A DNA stretch of 64,000 nucleotides, taken from NCBI GenBank assembly GCA_965243385.1, contig CBDEUV010000002.1, positions 3,658,001 through 3,722,000 of the forward strand. Reading direction: 5' to 3'. A program made the position numbers and the translations under genes. Every line of letters begins with the position of its first letter. The first letter of the stretch is position 1. Source of the DNA: JANSYA01 sp965243385 (GTDB taxonomy: Bacteria > Spirochaetota > Leptospiria > Leptospirales > Leptonemataceae). The notes beneath the pieces are model-generated. The model made no database searches. It was given only the letters and a program-made list of their open reading frames with translations, and was not told the DNA's origin. Shown one piece after another: positions 42,591-50,591 of this stretch.

Positions 42591-43949
42591 TTATAGGCCG
42601 CTCAATGCCTCGTTGATCAACGGACCGACGATGCCCATACCCGGGTCTTCCGCATTGTAACCGTTTTGCGGCTCGTAGATGCGTATGCGTTGGTCGTTGC
42701 CTACGAAACGGCTCAGGAAAGTCTCGAACGGCACGAATTCGCTGTAGCATTTGTAGGTTTGCCCCCACGGCCATTCCAGATACTCCCACCAGCGGCGCTT
42801 CTTTTCCATTTGCTGGCACGCGTGGCTACCGATGAAGGTGATGATCGACGTACAGTGGCTGTCGTTGATCTCGCGTTCCCAGGGCAGGAAATAGCTGTAG
42901 TTGCTCAGACTCTGTAACTGATTCACCAGCCGATCCTGGTCCTGTTTCCAGTACGAAAGAATCGTTTCCTGGTTGATGCCGGGATAGAATCGTTCGTACG
43001 AAAAGCGCGAATAGTTAAAGTCGCGGGAGTAGGCGGTGTAGGCCATCTGATCTCCCGGAAATTCCAGCGAAGTCATCCGATTGATGCTGCCGAAATCGCC
43101 GACGTCGAAAGTCGCGGGCAGTTCCGAGAATACGGAGTCGAGATCCCAGGACGCGCGAATGGTGTCGTGCAGTCGTCTGGAGAGCGAATTGGCGTCCGGA
43201 GCCGGGAAGATCGGACCGGAGTCGTTCAGCAGGTAACCCTTTTGCGGCGCGAGAATTCGGCGCACATTATAGTACGCGGAAGTCGTCGCCGTGCCGCCCG
43301 CGCTGAAGCCGCTCACCAGCATTTTGCTGATGGAAGGGATCTGCGCTTTTATGTATTCGGCTGCCGCGAGCGTATTCGTATAACCGGCGTGGTGCCAGTT
43401 CAGGGGCGGTTGCTGACCGGTGGGGTCGTTGTAAGTGACGACGTTATTGCCGATGTGTACGTCCCCGGTGCAATAAGGCAGGAAAACGACGTTCCAGCCT
43501 TTGGTAACCAGATCGGTGCGGGCGCGCAGCGGCAGTCCCGGATCGGCGCCGTTGACCAGCGGCGAGACGAATCGCGCACCAAACTGCGTAATATAATCGT
43601 CGGGGATACCGTTGGGGTTCGCCGCCCCCAGCAGGCCCGTCTGACCGCTACAGGACTCGTAGTCCCAGCATGCGCCGCCGCCTTCGAAAAAGAACAGGAC
43701 GTTGGGCGAAGCCGTACGATGCACGAAAAACTTGTACTGCGAGCCGTTGCCGCATTTCGTGCCAGGCAATTCGACCTTTTGCCAGTTGTAGTTGTTGCCT
43801 CCGTCGACGATCACGTTGATAATCGTGTCGAGAATATCAGCCTGAGTCGCGCCGAACGGTACCACCGTCAGGAGCGCGCCCAGGAGCAGCTTGCGTTTGA
43901 ACGAGCCGATTTTGCGGCCCACGCCGGAGTCTGACAGAAATCTTTTCAT
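42591..43949 (-). CDS. Exported pectinacetylesterase-family hydrolase
   Basis: The 452-residue product has a signal peptide (about 18-40), so it is likely periplasmic or secreted. It has an oxyanion-type glycine motif EGGGACWDYESC near 87, VFLPYCTGDVHIGN near 150 and the nucleophile elbow GFSAGG near 211, with a downstream Asp and His as in alpha/beta hydrolases of the pectinacetylesterase/NOTUM group. Such enzymes remove acyl groups from polysaccharides or proteins. Paired cysteines would make disulfides outside the cytosol. The substrate is not known; animal-type NOTUM members are lipases acting on Wnt, which is unrelated here. A strong GGAGGG ribosome site precedes the ATG. Confidence 0.8.
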   Translation of the reverse strand: MKRFLSDSGVGRKIGSFKRKLLLGALLTVVPFGATQADILDTIINVIVDGGNNYNWQKVELPGTKCGNGSQYKFFVHRTASPNVLFFFEGGGACWDYESCSGQTGLLGAANPNGIPDDYITQFGARFVSPLVNGADPGLPLRARTDLVTKGWNVVFLPYCTGDVHIGNNVVTYNDPTGQQPPLNWHHAGYTNTLAAAEYIKAQIPSISKMLVSGFSAGGTATTSAYYNVRRILAPQKGYLLNDSGPIFPAPDANSLSRRLHDTIRASWDLDSVFSELPATFDVGDFGSINRMTSLEFPGDQMAYTAYSRDFNYSRFSYERFYPGINQETILSYWKQDQDRLVNQLQSLSNYSYFLPWEREINDSHCTSIITFIGSHACQQMEKKRRWWEYLEWPWGQTYKCYSEFVPFETFLSRFVGNDQRIRIYEPQNGYNAEDPGMGIVGPLINEALSGL

Positions 43950-44256
43950 CAGAACACCCTCCAGAGATTGTTTTATTTTGTGTTCGGACTATAAGCGGAA
44001 TGTTAGTTCATCCGCAAATCTTCTGGGGTGAACGGTTGCGGGCCGTGGGCGAGTGGTTCCGTGGTATTACGCAGTGTGCGGGACATCACTAACGTGAAAG
44101 TTTGATGCGAAATTGTATTCGTTAAGTCGCGTTCCGGCCTCCAGCGGAACCTTTCGTCCCGGTAGGGCAACCGTTCATCCCGGCCGGCTTGCGTGCGTTC
44201 CATCGGCTGCGTACAATCCGGAACCATAAATACAGGTTTTATTGAGAGTAAATGCG
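43950..44256. other. Intergenic region between divergent genes
   Basis: About 300 bases separate the hydrolase gene and the following hypothetical gene. They should hold both promoters. No RNA gene, repeat or recognised regulator site was seen; a short complementary pair around GTTCA/TGAAC near 44011-44032 is too small to call. A minus-strand open frame here (44003-44269) looks random. Confidence 0.5.
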
Positions 44257-44940
44257 ATGTTAAAATCACCCCTTGTCTGGAGTCTCGTCGTCGCCGTTCT
44301 GCTGGCGGGCGGCGTATTTGCGCTGTTGTTCGAAAGTTCCGGCGGAACTTCAGCCGATTACGACGGAGAACACTCCCGAGCGGCCGATGCAGAGCCCGCT
44401 GCCGGCGGCGGCCTGTTCGATGGAATTTTCAGCACCGGTCCCGACGCAGCCGGTGAGGGCGCGGATGGAACCCGGAGCGCGCAGGCGGACGAGCTGGAAG
44501 AATCCACCGATCCGCGCAGTCAGGAAGCCATGTCGGCCGAGGTCGATCTCGTCGCCGTGCGCAAGCTGATGCCGAATAATCTATACTGGGAGCTCGGCGC
44601 GCCCACCGAAGATCCTGCCGAATTGAAGAAACGCGCCGAGCGCAAAGCCGAAATCGATCAACAGTTCGGGAAAGTCCAGGCGAATCTGGCCAGCGTTGAC
44701 GAGATCCGCGACTACTACGCCTTTCAAAAGCGCAAATCCGAAGACTATCTAAAATTTCTCAAACACGTGACGACGAAGTACGGCGACGAGCTGTCCGTGC
44801 GCGACGAGGGCCTGTACGGTCTCGCAATCCAGTTGCATACCGAACGCGTCAAAGCGATTCCACGGGCCGTTCAGGATGCGCTGCGTCGCAAAAGCGAGCA
44901 CGATAAAAAACGACAGGAGTGGCTGGCGGGCCAGAATTAA
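44257..44940 (+). CDS. Membrane-anchored hypothetical protein
   Basis: The ATG at 44257 is preceded by GAGAGTAA and gives 227 residues. Residues about 7-25 are one hydrophobic helix with no lipobox, so the protein is probably anchored in the inner membrane with the rest in the periplasm. A Gly/Ala/Asp-rich linker (about 30-95) leads to a charged helical domain (about 105-227) with LMPNNLYWELGAPTED near 112 and a long coiled-coil-like KKRAERKAEIDQQFGKVQ run. I do not recognise the family. It stands between the hydrolase gene and the LytTR regulator gene, without operon partners. Confidence 0.7.
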   Translation: MLKSPLVWSLVVAVLLAGGVFALLFESSGGTSADYDGEHSRAADAEPAAGGGLFDGIFSTGPDAAGEGADGTRSAQADELEESTDPRSQEAMSAEVDLVAVRKLMPNNLYWELGAPTEDPAELKKRAERKAEIDQQFGKVQANLASVDEIRDYYAFQKRKSEDYLKFLKHVTTKYGDELSVRDEGLYGLAIQLHTERVKAIPRAVQDALRRKSEHDKKRQEWLAGQN

Positions 44941-44992
44941 TCGCGCGGTTGCGTTCTCGCCGCGCTGATTCTAACAGCGAATGAGCGAAGGG

Positions 44993-45769
44993 TCAAACCC
45001 GGGCCGAATCCGGCGTCTCCGCGTCACTGGATTCGCTGGAGTTTGCGCCGTCGTCGGTTAGAATCTTTTTCAAGAGATTGTAGCGCGATCGCGACAGGGC
45101 GATTTCGTGTTCGTCGCCGACCATGACCGCGTAGGTATTGTTTTTGCCGCGTAGAATCTTCGTAACCTCCGCCAGGTTGATGATATACGAGCGATGACTG
45201 CGAAAGAAATCGGAGTTCAGCTCCGCCAGAATCGAATCCATCGTCCGGCGGACGCGTTCGGTGCGGCCGTCTTTTAAGAAGATGTCGGTGAAATTGCCCA
45301 CCGCCTGGAGATAGAGAATCTCCCGGTAACGGATCAGCTCGATCATGCCGTCGCGCTTAATCGGCAGGCTGTTTTTGTACTGGCCCTGAGCCTCCGCCGC
45401 GTTGCGCATACGCGCGATCGAAGCCATGAAGCGATCGCGGGTGAAGGGTTTGACGATGAAATCCAGTACGCCGTAATCGAAGGCGTTGACCGCGTTCGCC
45501 GTGTCCGACGAAACGATGATCGTATAAAAGGCGTTTTTCTCCGGGGTTTTCAGAATATCGAAACCCGATTCGCCGTGCAGATTGATGTCCAGCACCAGTA
45601 GATCGATGGGGTTTTCGCGAATATAATACAGGGCCGGCACCAGCCGATCGAATTGCCGGATCGTAACCGGCGCTACGCCTCCGTCCTCAGTCTGAAAGGC
45701 CGTTTGACAGAAGTGGCGAATCGTGCGCGCGGTTAGTTTGTCGTCCTCGACGATGACGATGCGAACCAT
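44993..45769 (-). CDS. LytTR-family response regulator
   Basis: The 258-residue product has an N-terminal receiver domain (about 1-130) with the acidic pair EDD, phospho-acceptor Asp61 in LLVLDINLHGESG, and the conserved lysine in IVKPFT near 108. A LytTR DNA-binding domain (about 140-245) follows, with the family motif FFRSHRSYIINL. LytTR regulators bind paired imperfect direct repeats, often upstream of secretion, biofilm or cell-envelope genes. No sensor kinase adjoins, so the upstream signal is unknown. The C-terminal about 13 residues are a polar tail. No ribosome site is clear before the ATG at 45769. Confidence 0.92.
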   Translation of the reverse strand: MVRIVIVEDDKLTARTIRHFCQTAFQTEDGGVAPVTIRQFDRLVPALYYIRENPIDLLVLDINLHGESGFDILKTPEKNAFYTIIVSSDTANAVNAFDYGVLDFIVKPFTRDRFMASIARMRNAAEAQGQYKNSLPIKRDGMIELIRYREILYLQAVGNFTDIFLKDGRTERVRRTMDSILAELNSDFFRSHRSYIINLAEVTKILRGKNNTYAVMVGDEHEIALSRSRYNLLKKILTDDGANSSESSDAETPDSARV

Positions 45770-45896
45770 GACGGGTCAGACACACAATATCGCGCGCGAA
45801 TTGTCAAGCCAGAACCCGAATTCGAGCCGGCAAAAGGCTTGCCGATTCGAGCCGGCTTTCTAAATTACCGGTATTCCATCTATTTCGAGGTACTCA

Positions 45897-46349
45897 GTGA
45901 AACGTTCCGCAAGACTCAGCGCGCTGGCGATTATCAGCGCAATTCTGTTTGTCGCGCCCGGCCTGATCGCCCAGGGCCCCACTCCGGTCGGCGTCTGGCA
46001 AACGATCGGCGACAAAGGCGAAGACAAAGGCAAAGTTCAATCGCATATTCAGGTCTACGAATACAGCGGCAAGATCGGCGGCAAAGTCACCAAACTGGTG
46101 AAAGACCCGGAAGCGACGTGCCATGAAAAATGCCCCGGCAAGAAATCCAAAGCCAAAATTCTCGGCATGAACATCATGTGGGGTTTCAAGAAGACCGGCG
46201 ACAATCAGTGGGAAGGCAAAATCCTCGATCCGGAAGACGGCTCGATCTACAACTGCATTCTGAAAGTCGAAGGCAATAAATTGAAAGTGCGCGGCTACAT
46301 CGGCATTTCGCTGATCGGTCGCACCCAGACCTGGGTTCGCCTAAAATAA
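45897..46349 (+). CDS. DUF2147 family secreted protein
   Basis: The product of 150 residues starts at a GTG at 45897, preceded by CGAGG with good spacing. A signal peptide (about 1-25) ends in GLIAQG. The mature part is the DUF2147 fold: PVGVWQTIGDKGEDKGKVQS opens it, IQVYEYSGKIGGKV and NIMWGFKKTGDNQWEGKILD are the central strands, and LKVRGYIGISLIGRTQTWVR ends it. Two cysteines in ATCHEKCPG could form a disulfide. Family members are small periplasmic beta proteins of unknown role. A classical terminator follows at 46420-46456. Confidence 0.88.
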   Translation: MKRSARLSALAIISAILFVAPGLIAQGPTPVGVWQTIGDKGEDKGKVQSHIQVYEYSGKIGGKVTKLVKDPEATCHEKCPGKKSKAKILGMNIMWGFKKTGDNQWEGKILDPEDGSIYNCILKVEGNKLKVRGYIGISLIGRTQTWVRLK

Positions 46350-46419
46350 TTCTGAAATAATCTGGAAAATGATTCGGTTCGCCTGCTGACAGGGCGGCCC
46401 GGACGATTTCCACAAAGAG

Positions 46420-46456
46420 CCGCCGCGGATTCCTGGTGAATCGCGGCGGTTTTTTT
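46420..46456 (+). terminator. Rho-independent terminator after the DUF2147 gene
   Basis: A GC-rich stem of about 12 base pairs (46420-46432 with 46438-46449, one bulged G), a five-base loop and seven Ts follow the gene at 71 bases. It would stop plus-strand transcription before the convergent denitrification operon. Confidence 0.85.
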
Positions 46457-46522
46457 GTGTTCCGGTGCGGCGCGCGCAACCGTGGGATGCGCGGCGAAGC
46501 TGCTTCGTTTTCGTCGGAGCCT

Positions 46523-48361
46523 TTAGAATCTATAGCTCAACATAATATAGGCGAACTGCGCCGCCGGGTCGAATGAAGGCTGCTCGAAGAGCAGCACTGT
46601 AACCGGATTGTCGATGCGACCGTCGGCCAGATCCGCCAGAATTTGCGGCCCGTAAATTTCGCGTTTCACTCCCGTATCGTCCTTTGCGGCGCGAACCGCG
46701 TCGCCGGCGTGAATCAGGCTGAAACCGGCGCTCCAGCTCAGGCCGTAGGCTTTCACCGAATAACTCAGGTCGTACTCTTTGAACAGATGTTTGCGTAAAT
46801 AACCGACGCCCAGGGATTGCAGGCTGCCGTCGGTATTGTAGAGGCTGCCGAAGCGCGCGTTATTGGCGCTTTCGGTTGTGGTCTTGCGCGCGCCGGCAGC
46901 TCCGCCGCCGGCGACGCCGTACCAGCCGTCCTGGAGCTTGTGTTTGTCGACTTCCCAGTACGCGAGTTTGATTTTACCGGCGTCGCCCAGGTCGATGCTG
47001 AAATTGATCGACGCGCCTTTCATATTTTGCCAGCTCACCTGGTCGGCCATGCCGTAGTGTAGATGGTTGGTATGAAATAGATTCTCGAAGGTCGCCACCG
47101 AGCCGTCGCTGCGATCCGGATCGCCGCTCGCTACCGCGTACTCGGCGCCCAGGCGGTAGCGTTCCAGAAAGGTGAAACCCGCCGTCGCCGCGTAGGCGAA
47201 AGAGGCGTAGCTTTGTTTTTCCGTATAAGCGCGGCAACCCTGCTGCGTACCGCCGCCCGGCGCGGTTCCGGTCGCGAAGATTTCGCAGGGGTTAAAGGTC
47301 GAATCGAAGAGCGGGGCGGGCAGCGGCGCGATGGTCTGCGCTATATCCCAGGCGGGGGCGACGCGGTTTCCGGTTTCGCCGAATTGCGCGGCGTACTCGA
47401 AGGACCAGTCGAAGGGGATCGCCGCCTGTTTGCCTTTGTTCAGCGTCCTGTTGGTCAGGCGTCCCCCGACCGTATGCAGATTGTCGCGCTGGCGACTGCG
47501 ATCTTCGGTTTCGATGATCGGTACGAAGCCGTTTTGAAAGGAAACCGTCGGATTCGTTATCGGCGAGCTTCGCTGTACCCATTTGCGATAACGACCGAGA
47601 TAATATGCATCGAGATGCAGATGTTCGCTGAATTTAAGTGTATTGTAAAAGCCCGTGAAATAGGCGTCGTCCAGATCCGAATTCGCGCGACCGACAGACG
47701 TGGCGTTCCCCGCGATGTCCGAATCCTCTTCGGCCAGCACCGTGCCCCAGGCGTGACTGGAGAGCCAGTCCGCATCGTACTTCAAACGCAGTCCGTCGAA
47801 GCTGCGCCCCACGTTCGTCCAGTCGAGATGACCGACCAGCCGCTGGTCGCCGTACGCGAAGATCTGCCGACCGGCCTGTAGCCCGACCGGCCCGAATAGG
47901 TTTTTGATTTCGACCCAGCCTTCGCGGATATCCGTGGACTGGTTGGTGTTATTATTCGCGGTGTTCAGACCGGTGTCTGAACCGGTTTCGCCGCCCCATA
48001 CCCGGGAGTCCTGGATGACGATGCGTGCGGTCACCGAATCGCTGAACTGGTTTTCGATTCCGATTTGTATTTTCTGACCGACGAATTCCACCGCGTCGTC
48101 GTCGGCCGTACAGAACGTCGCGCCGCAGCTCAGATCGCGTTTGTCGAAATTAAAATTCGTTTTCGCTTCGGGGCGAAAACGGACCAGACCGAATACCCGC
48201 AGCTTTTCGAAACGCCGGACCATATCGTTGATGGCGCGCACGGTTTCCGGGTTCAGTTGCCCGGTGTCTTCGCGAGCGTCGTCTGTCTGAGCCGCCAGCC
48301 CGGAGGCGAATAGCGTCGCGCACGCGAGTAGCATCGCCGGCAGGTGGGTCTTAATATTCAT
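46523..48361 (-). CDS. AlgE-like (alginate-export family) outer-membrane beta barrel
   Basis: The ATG at 48361 follows GGAGGAAACC and begins a clean signal peptide (about 1-24, ending ASGLAAQ); the 612-residue product is exported. Alternating hydrophobic strands and a C-terminal aromatic residue (AYIMLSYRF) are typical of outer-membrane beta barrels, and the order of the segments KLRVFGLVRFRPE, QDSRVWGGE, LQAGRQIFAYGDQRLVGHLDW and SFDGLRLKYD is that of the alginate-export domain family. Members form anion-selective channels, though not only for alginate. It is the last gene of the heme d1/nirS operon, with a terminator between it and nirS, so it may be expressed at a lower level. A nitrite, nitrate or heme-linked uptake role is inference. 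Confidence 0.8.
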   Translation of the reverse strand: MNIKTHLPAMLLACATLFASGLAAQTDDAREDTGQLNPETVRAINDMVRRFEKLRVFGLVRFRPEAKTNFNFDKRDLSCGATFCTADDDAVEFVGQKIQIGIENQFSDSVTARIVIQDSRVWGGETGSDTGLNTANNNTNQSTDIREGWVEIKNLFGPVGLQAGRQIFAYGDQRLVGHLDWTNVGRSFDGLRLKYDADWLSSHAWGTVLAEEDSDIAGNATSVGRANSDLDDAYFTGFYNTLKFSEHLHLDAYYLGRYRKWVQRSSPITNPTVSFQNGFVPIIETEDRSRQRDNLHTVGGRLTNRTLNKGKQAAIPFDWSFEYAAQFGETGNRVAPAWDIAQTIAPLPAPLFDSTFNPCEIFATGTAPGGGTQQGCRAYTEKQSYASFAYAATAGFTFLERYRLGAEYAVASGDPDRSDGSVATFENLFHTNHLHYGMADQVSWQNMKGASINFSIDLGDAGKIKLAYWEVDKHKLQDGWYGVAGGGAAGARKTTTESANNARFGSLYNTDGSLQSLGVGYLRKHLFKEYDLSYSVKAYGLSWSAGFSLIHAGDAVRAAKDDTGVKREIYGPQILADLADGRIDNPVTVLLFEQPSFDPAAQFAYIMLSYRF

Positions 48362-48400
48362 TTGGTTTCCTCCAGTTCCTGTGAATAATAGAATGATTGC

Positions 48401-48427
48401 AAAAAACGGGCGGCCTGGCGGCCGCCC
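48401..48427 (-). terminator. Rho-independent terminator after nirS
   Basis: On the minus strand GGGCGGCC, a GCCA loop, GGCCGCCC and then GTTTTTT make a perfect eight-bp stem with a T run, 85 bases after the nirS stop and 40 bases before the porin start. It should reduce read-through into the porin gene. Confidence 0.9.
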
Positions 48428-48433
48428 ATAACA

Positions 48434-48494
48434 CTTCGAAGGCTTCGAGTTCTTCGAGTTCTTCAATGGCTTCGAAGCCTTCGAAGGTTTCAAG
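48434..48494. repeat. Low-complexity TTCGAAG/CTTCGAG repeats after nirS
   Basis: CTTCGAAGG, TTCGAGTTCTTCGAG and GGCTTCGAAGCCTTCGAAGG recur within 61 bases between nirS and its terminator. Several palindromic TTCGAA cores allow alternative stems. It is not coding on either strand by any recognisable measure. Confidence 0.65.
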
Positions 48495-48512
48495 GGCCTC
48501 GTCTACTCCGTC

Positions 48513-50489
48513 TCAGTATATGTCGTGGCGCGTATTGTGTACGTTGAATTTGCCGGTCGGGGTCTTCACCCAGCTGCCGGTGATTTTCTTTTTGAGCTTC
48601 AGGGTTTTGTCGTCGTAGACGTACAGCGCCCCTTCCAGCCAGCCGGAAACCCAGATTTCGCTGCCGGCCTGATTGTACTCGAAGTGCACGACGCGTTCGT
48701 CGCTGACTTCGATGTAACGAATCTTGCCGGTTTCGATGTCGTAGACGCCGACTTCGCCGTTGACCCCTTCTTCCGCCGAAAGCGGCATATCGAACCATAC
48801 ATGCTTCGACTTCGGGTGCGTTTTAACGAAAAGCGAACCCGCCGATTTGATCTTATGATCCTCGACGACTTTCCAGGCGTGCTGCGGATGCCCTTTCGGA
48901 TCCGTGCCGATGAAGGTGAGCTTGTCTTCGCCGATATAGGTCGTGGCGTAGACCGGTCCGTACTTCGGATGCACGAAATTCGCGCCGCGTCCGGGATGCG
49001 GTACGCGACCGACCGCAACGCACGGCTTGAGCACGCGTTTTTGAACCGTATCGACCACGCACATTTCGTTCTTCGCGTTGGCCGCGACGATGAAATAGCG
49101 TTTCTCGTGATCGCCGGGGTGCTGGACCCAGCCGCCGTCGTGCAGAAAGTTGTTCGCCTTAATACGCGTTTCGCGCGGCTTACGCGGGTTCGTGTAGTCA
49201 ATCAGATAGACCCAGCCGGATTCTTTCAGATTGATCACCCAGAACGGTTTTTTCTCGGAAGCGACGATCGCCGCGACTCGAACTTCCGGCAGCTTGTTGC
49301 CGGTGGCCCAGTCCTTCGAATCGGCGACCGATTTGATCGAAAGCGGTTCGAGGGTGCGGCCGTCCATGATCGCGTACTGACTCGGCGTATAACAACCGAT
49401 GATCGCGTACTTATCTTCGAAGCCCGGCGCTTTCGAGCCGTCCACCGATCGCGCATCCCAGCAGGTGCGCGCCCGGGCGACGACTTTCGGCGTCTTGAAC
49501 CAGAGGTCGATCAACGCCAGGCGTCCGTCGCGGCCGATCGTATAGAAATACCGACCGGACTGCGAAGAACGCAAGATGTGTACGGCGTAACCCGTTTTGA
49601 GTACGGCGACTTTCTCTTTGGTTTCGCCGTCGATGATCGCGACCTTACCCGCGTCGCGCAGAACTACTCCGAAGTAGTTTTCGAAGCGGCCTTTGCTTTC
49701 GTCGGTCTTCGGTCGGTCGTCGAGCGGAATCACCAGATCCCAGTTCTCGCGAGCGGTGGCCATGTCGAGGGTCGGAACCTCCGGCGGCGCCATTTGAATA
49801 TAGCGCGCCATCATATTCATTTGCCGCATGTCCAGGATGCCTTCTTTACCCCAGGCGGGCATTCCGGCAGGCGTACCGTTGTCCAGAATCGAAACGAGCG
49901 CTTCCGTGCCCTTGCTGCGCGTGCCGCCGCCGTCGACCTGTTTGGCTTTCACGATGTGGGAATCCGGTAGCAGCGAAGGACCGGTGGCGCCCCAGCGCGT
50001 CGCGCCGTGACAGCCCGAGCAACGATCGAAAAAGATCTGCTTCGCTTCCGTGAATTCTTTGTCGTTCAGGGGTTCGAATTTCCCCGCCAGTTGTCCCGCT
50101 TCATCGCCGCCGGCCCAGGCCATGTACTCGATCAGGTCGTCGATCTCCTGCGGCTGCAGGCCCAGATCGGGCATGGGATTCGGGAAGCTTTCGGCGAGTT
50201 TTTTCGCGATCGGGTCGCTCTTGAGCATGCCGCTCGGATCGGCCAGCCACTTCTTGAGCCAGGCTTCGCCGCGTTTTTCGACGACGCCTTTGAGGTCGGG
50301 GCCCGTCGCCGAGTCGCCCCCGCCGAAATTGTGGCAGCCCACGCAGGCCCGGGTCTGAAATAATTCTTTGCCGGGGCCGGTGAATTCGGCCGTCGCGACT
50401 TCTTCCGGTCGCTTGCCACAAAGGGTCGCCGCGAAAGCGGCGACGAGCAGCAGAACCAGACCACCGCTTCGGATTGTTTTGATGTGCAT
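48513..50489 (-). CDS. nirS: Cytochrome cd1 nitrite reductase with an extra c-type heme domain
   Basis: NirS reduces nitrite to nitric oxide in the periplasm. The ATG at 50489 lies seven bases after GGAGG; 658 residues result, with a signal peptide at about 1-25. Two c-type heme sites are present: CVGCH at Cys49-His53 in an added N-terminal domain, and CSGCH near 160 followed by TRWGATGPSLLP, the normal NirS c domain. The d1 propeller follows with its hallmark segments: VHILRSSQSGRY (d1 heme ligand histidine), FLHDGGW and PHPGRGANFVHPKYGP (active-site histidines), and FNVHNTRHDIY at the end. Textbook NirS has about 560-600 residues with one c heme. It lies between the NirDL-type gene and the porin gene. 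Confidence 0.93.
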   Translation of the reverse strand: MHIKTIRSGGLVLLLVAAFAATLCGKRPEEVATAEFTGPGKELFQTRACVGCHNFGGGDSATGPDLKGVVEKRGEAWLKKWLADPSGMLKSDPIAKKLAESFPNPMPDLGLQPQEIDDLIEYMAWAGGDEAGQLAGKFEPLNDKEFTEAKQIFFDRCSGCHGATRWGATGPSLLPDSHIVKAKQVDGGGTRSKGTEALVSILDNGTPAGMPAWGKEGILDMRQMNMMARYIQMAPPEVPTLDMATARENWDLVIPLDDRPKTDESKGRFENYFGVVLRDAGKVAIIDGETKEKVAVLKTGYAVHILRSSQSGRYFYTIGRDGRLALIDLWFKTPKVVARARTCWDARSVDGSKAPGFEDKYAIIGCYTPSQYAIMDGRTLEPLSIKSVADSKDWATGNKLPEVRVAAIVASEKKPFWVINLKESGWVYLIDYTNPRKPRETRIKANNFLHDGGWVQHPGDHEKRYFIVAANAKNEMCVVDTVQKRVLKPCVAVGRVPHPGRGANFVHPKYGPVYATTYIGEDKLTFIGTDPKGHPQHAWKVVEDHKIKSAGSLFVKTHPKSKHVWFDMPLSAEEGVNGEVGVYDIETGKIRYIEVSDERVVHFEYNQAGSEIWVSGWLEGALYVYDDKTLKLKKKITGSWVKTPTGKFNVHNTRHDIY

Positions 50490-50502
50490 TTGCAGATCCT
50501 CC

Positions 50503-50521
50503 ATATTTAGATATAAGAGAG
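50503..50521 (-). promoter_or_regulatory. Motif shared with the nirJ and norC promoter regions (nirS copy)
   Basis: On the minus strand CTCTCTTATATCTAAATA lies just before the GGAGG ribosome site of nirS. It aligns with GACTCTTGTATCTTTAAT near nirJ and GACTCTTAAATCTTTAAT near norC. This copy is the weakest of the three. Confidence 0.35.
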
Positions 50522-50591
50522 TGTGGTATCCGTAATTACTGTCGATATTCCAAATGAAATCCGTCGCGAGCTCAGGTACGCATTTCGACGC

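Noticed and set aside
46523..48493. Longer start for the porin (upstream Lys/Ser-rich N-terminus)
   Set aside because: The extension is a translation of the terminator and TTCGAAG repeats; the ATG at 48361 has a good ribosome site and starts a signal peptide.
48525..49970. Plus-strand open frame of 481 codons opposite nirS
   Set aside because: It mirrors the conserved d1-propeller region of nirS; its Asp/Val/Arg-rich sequence is a by-product of the nirS codons.
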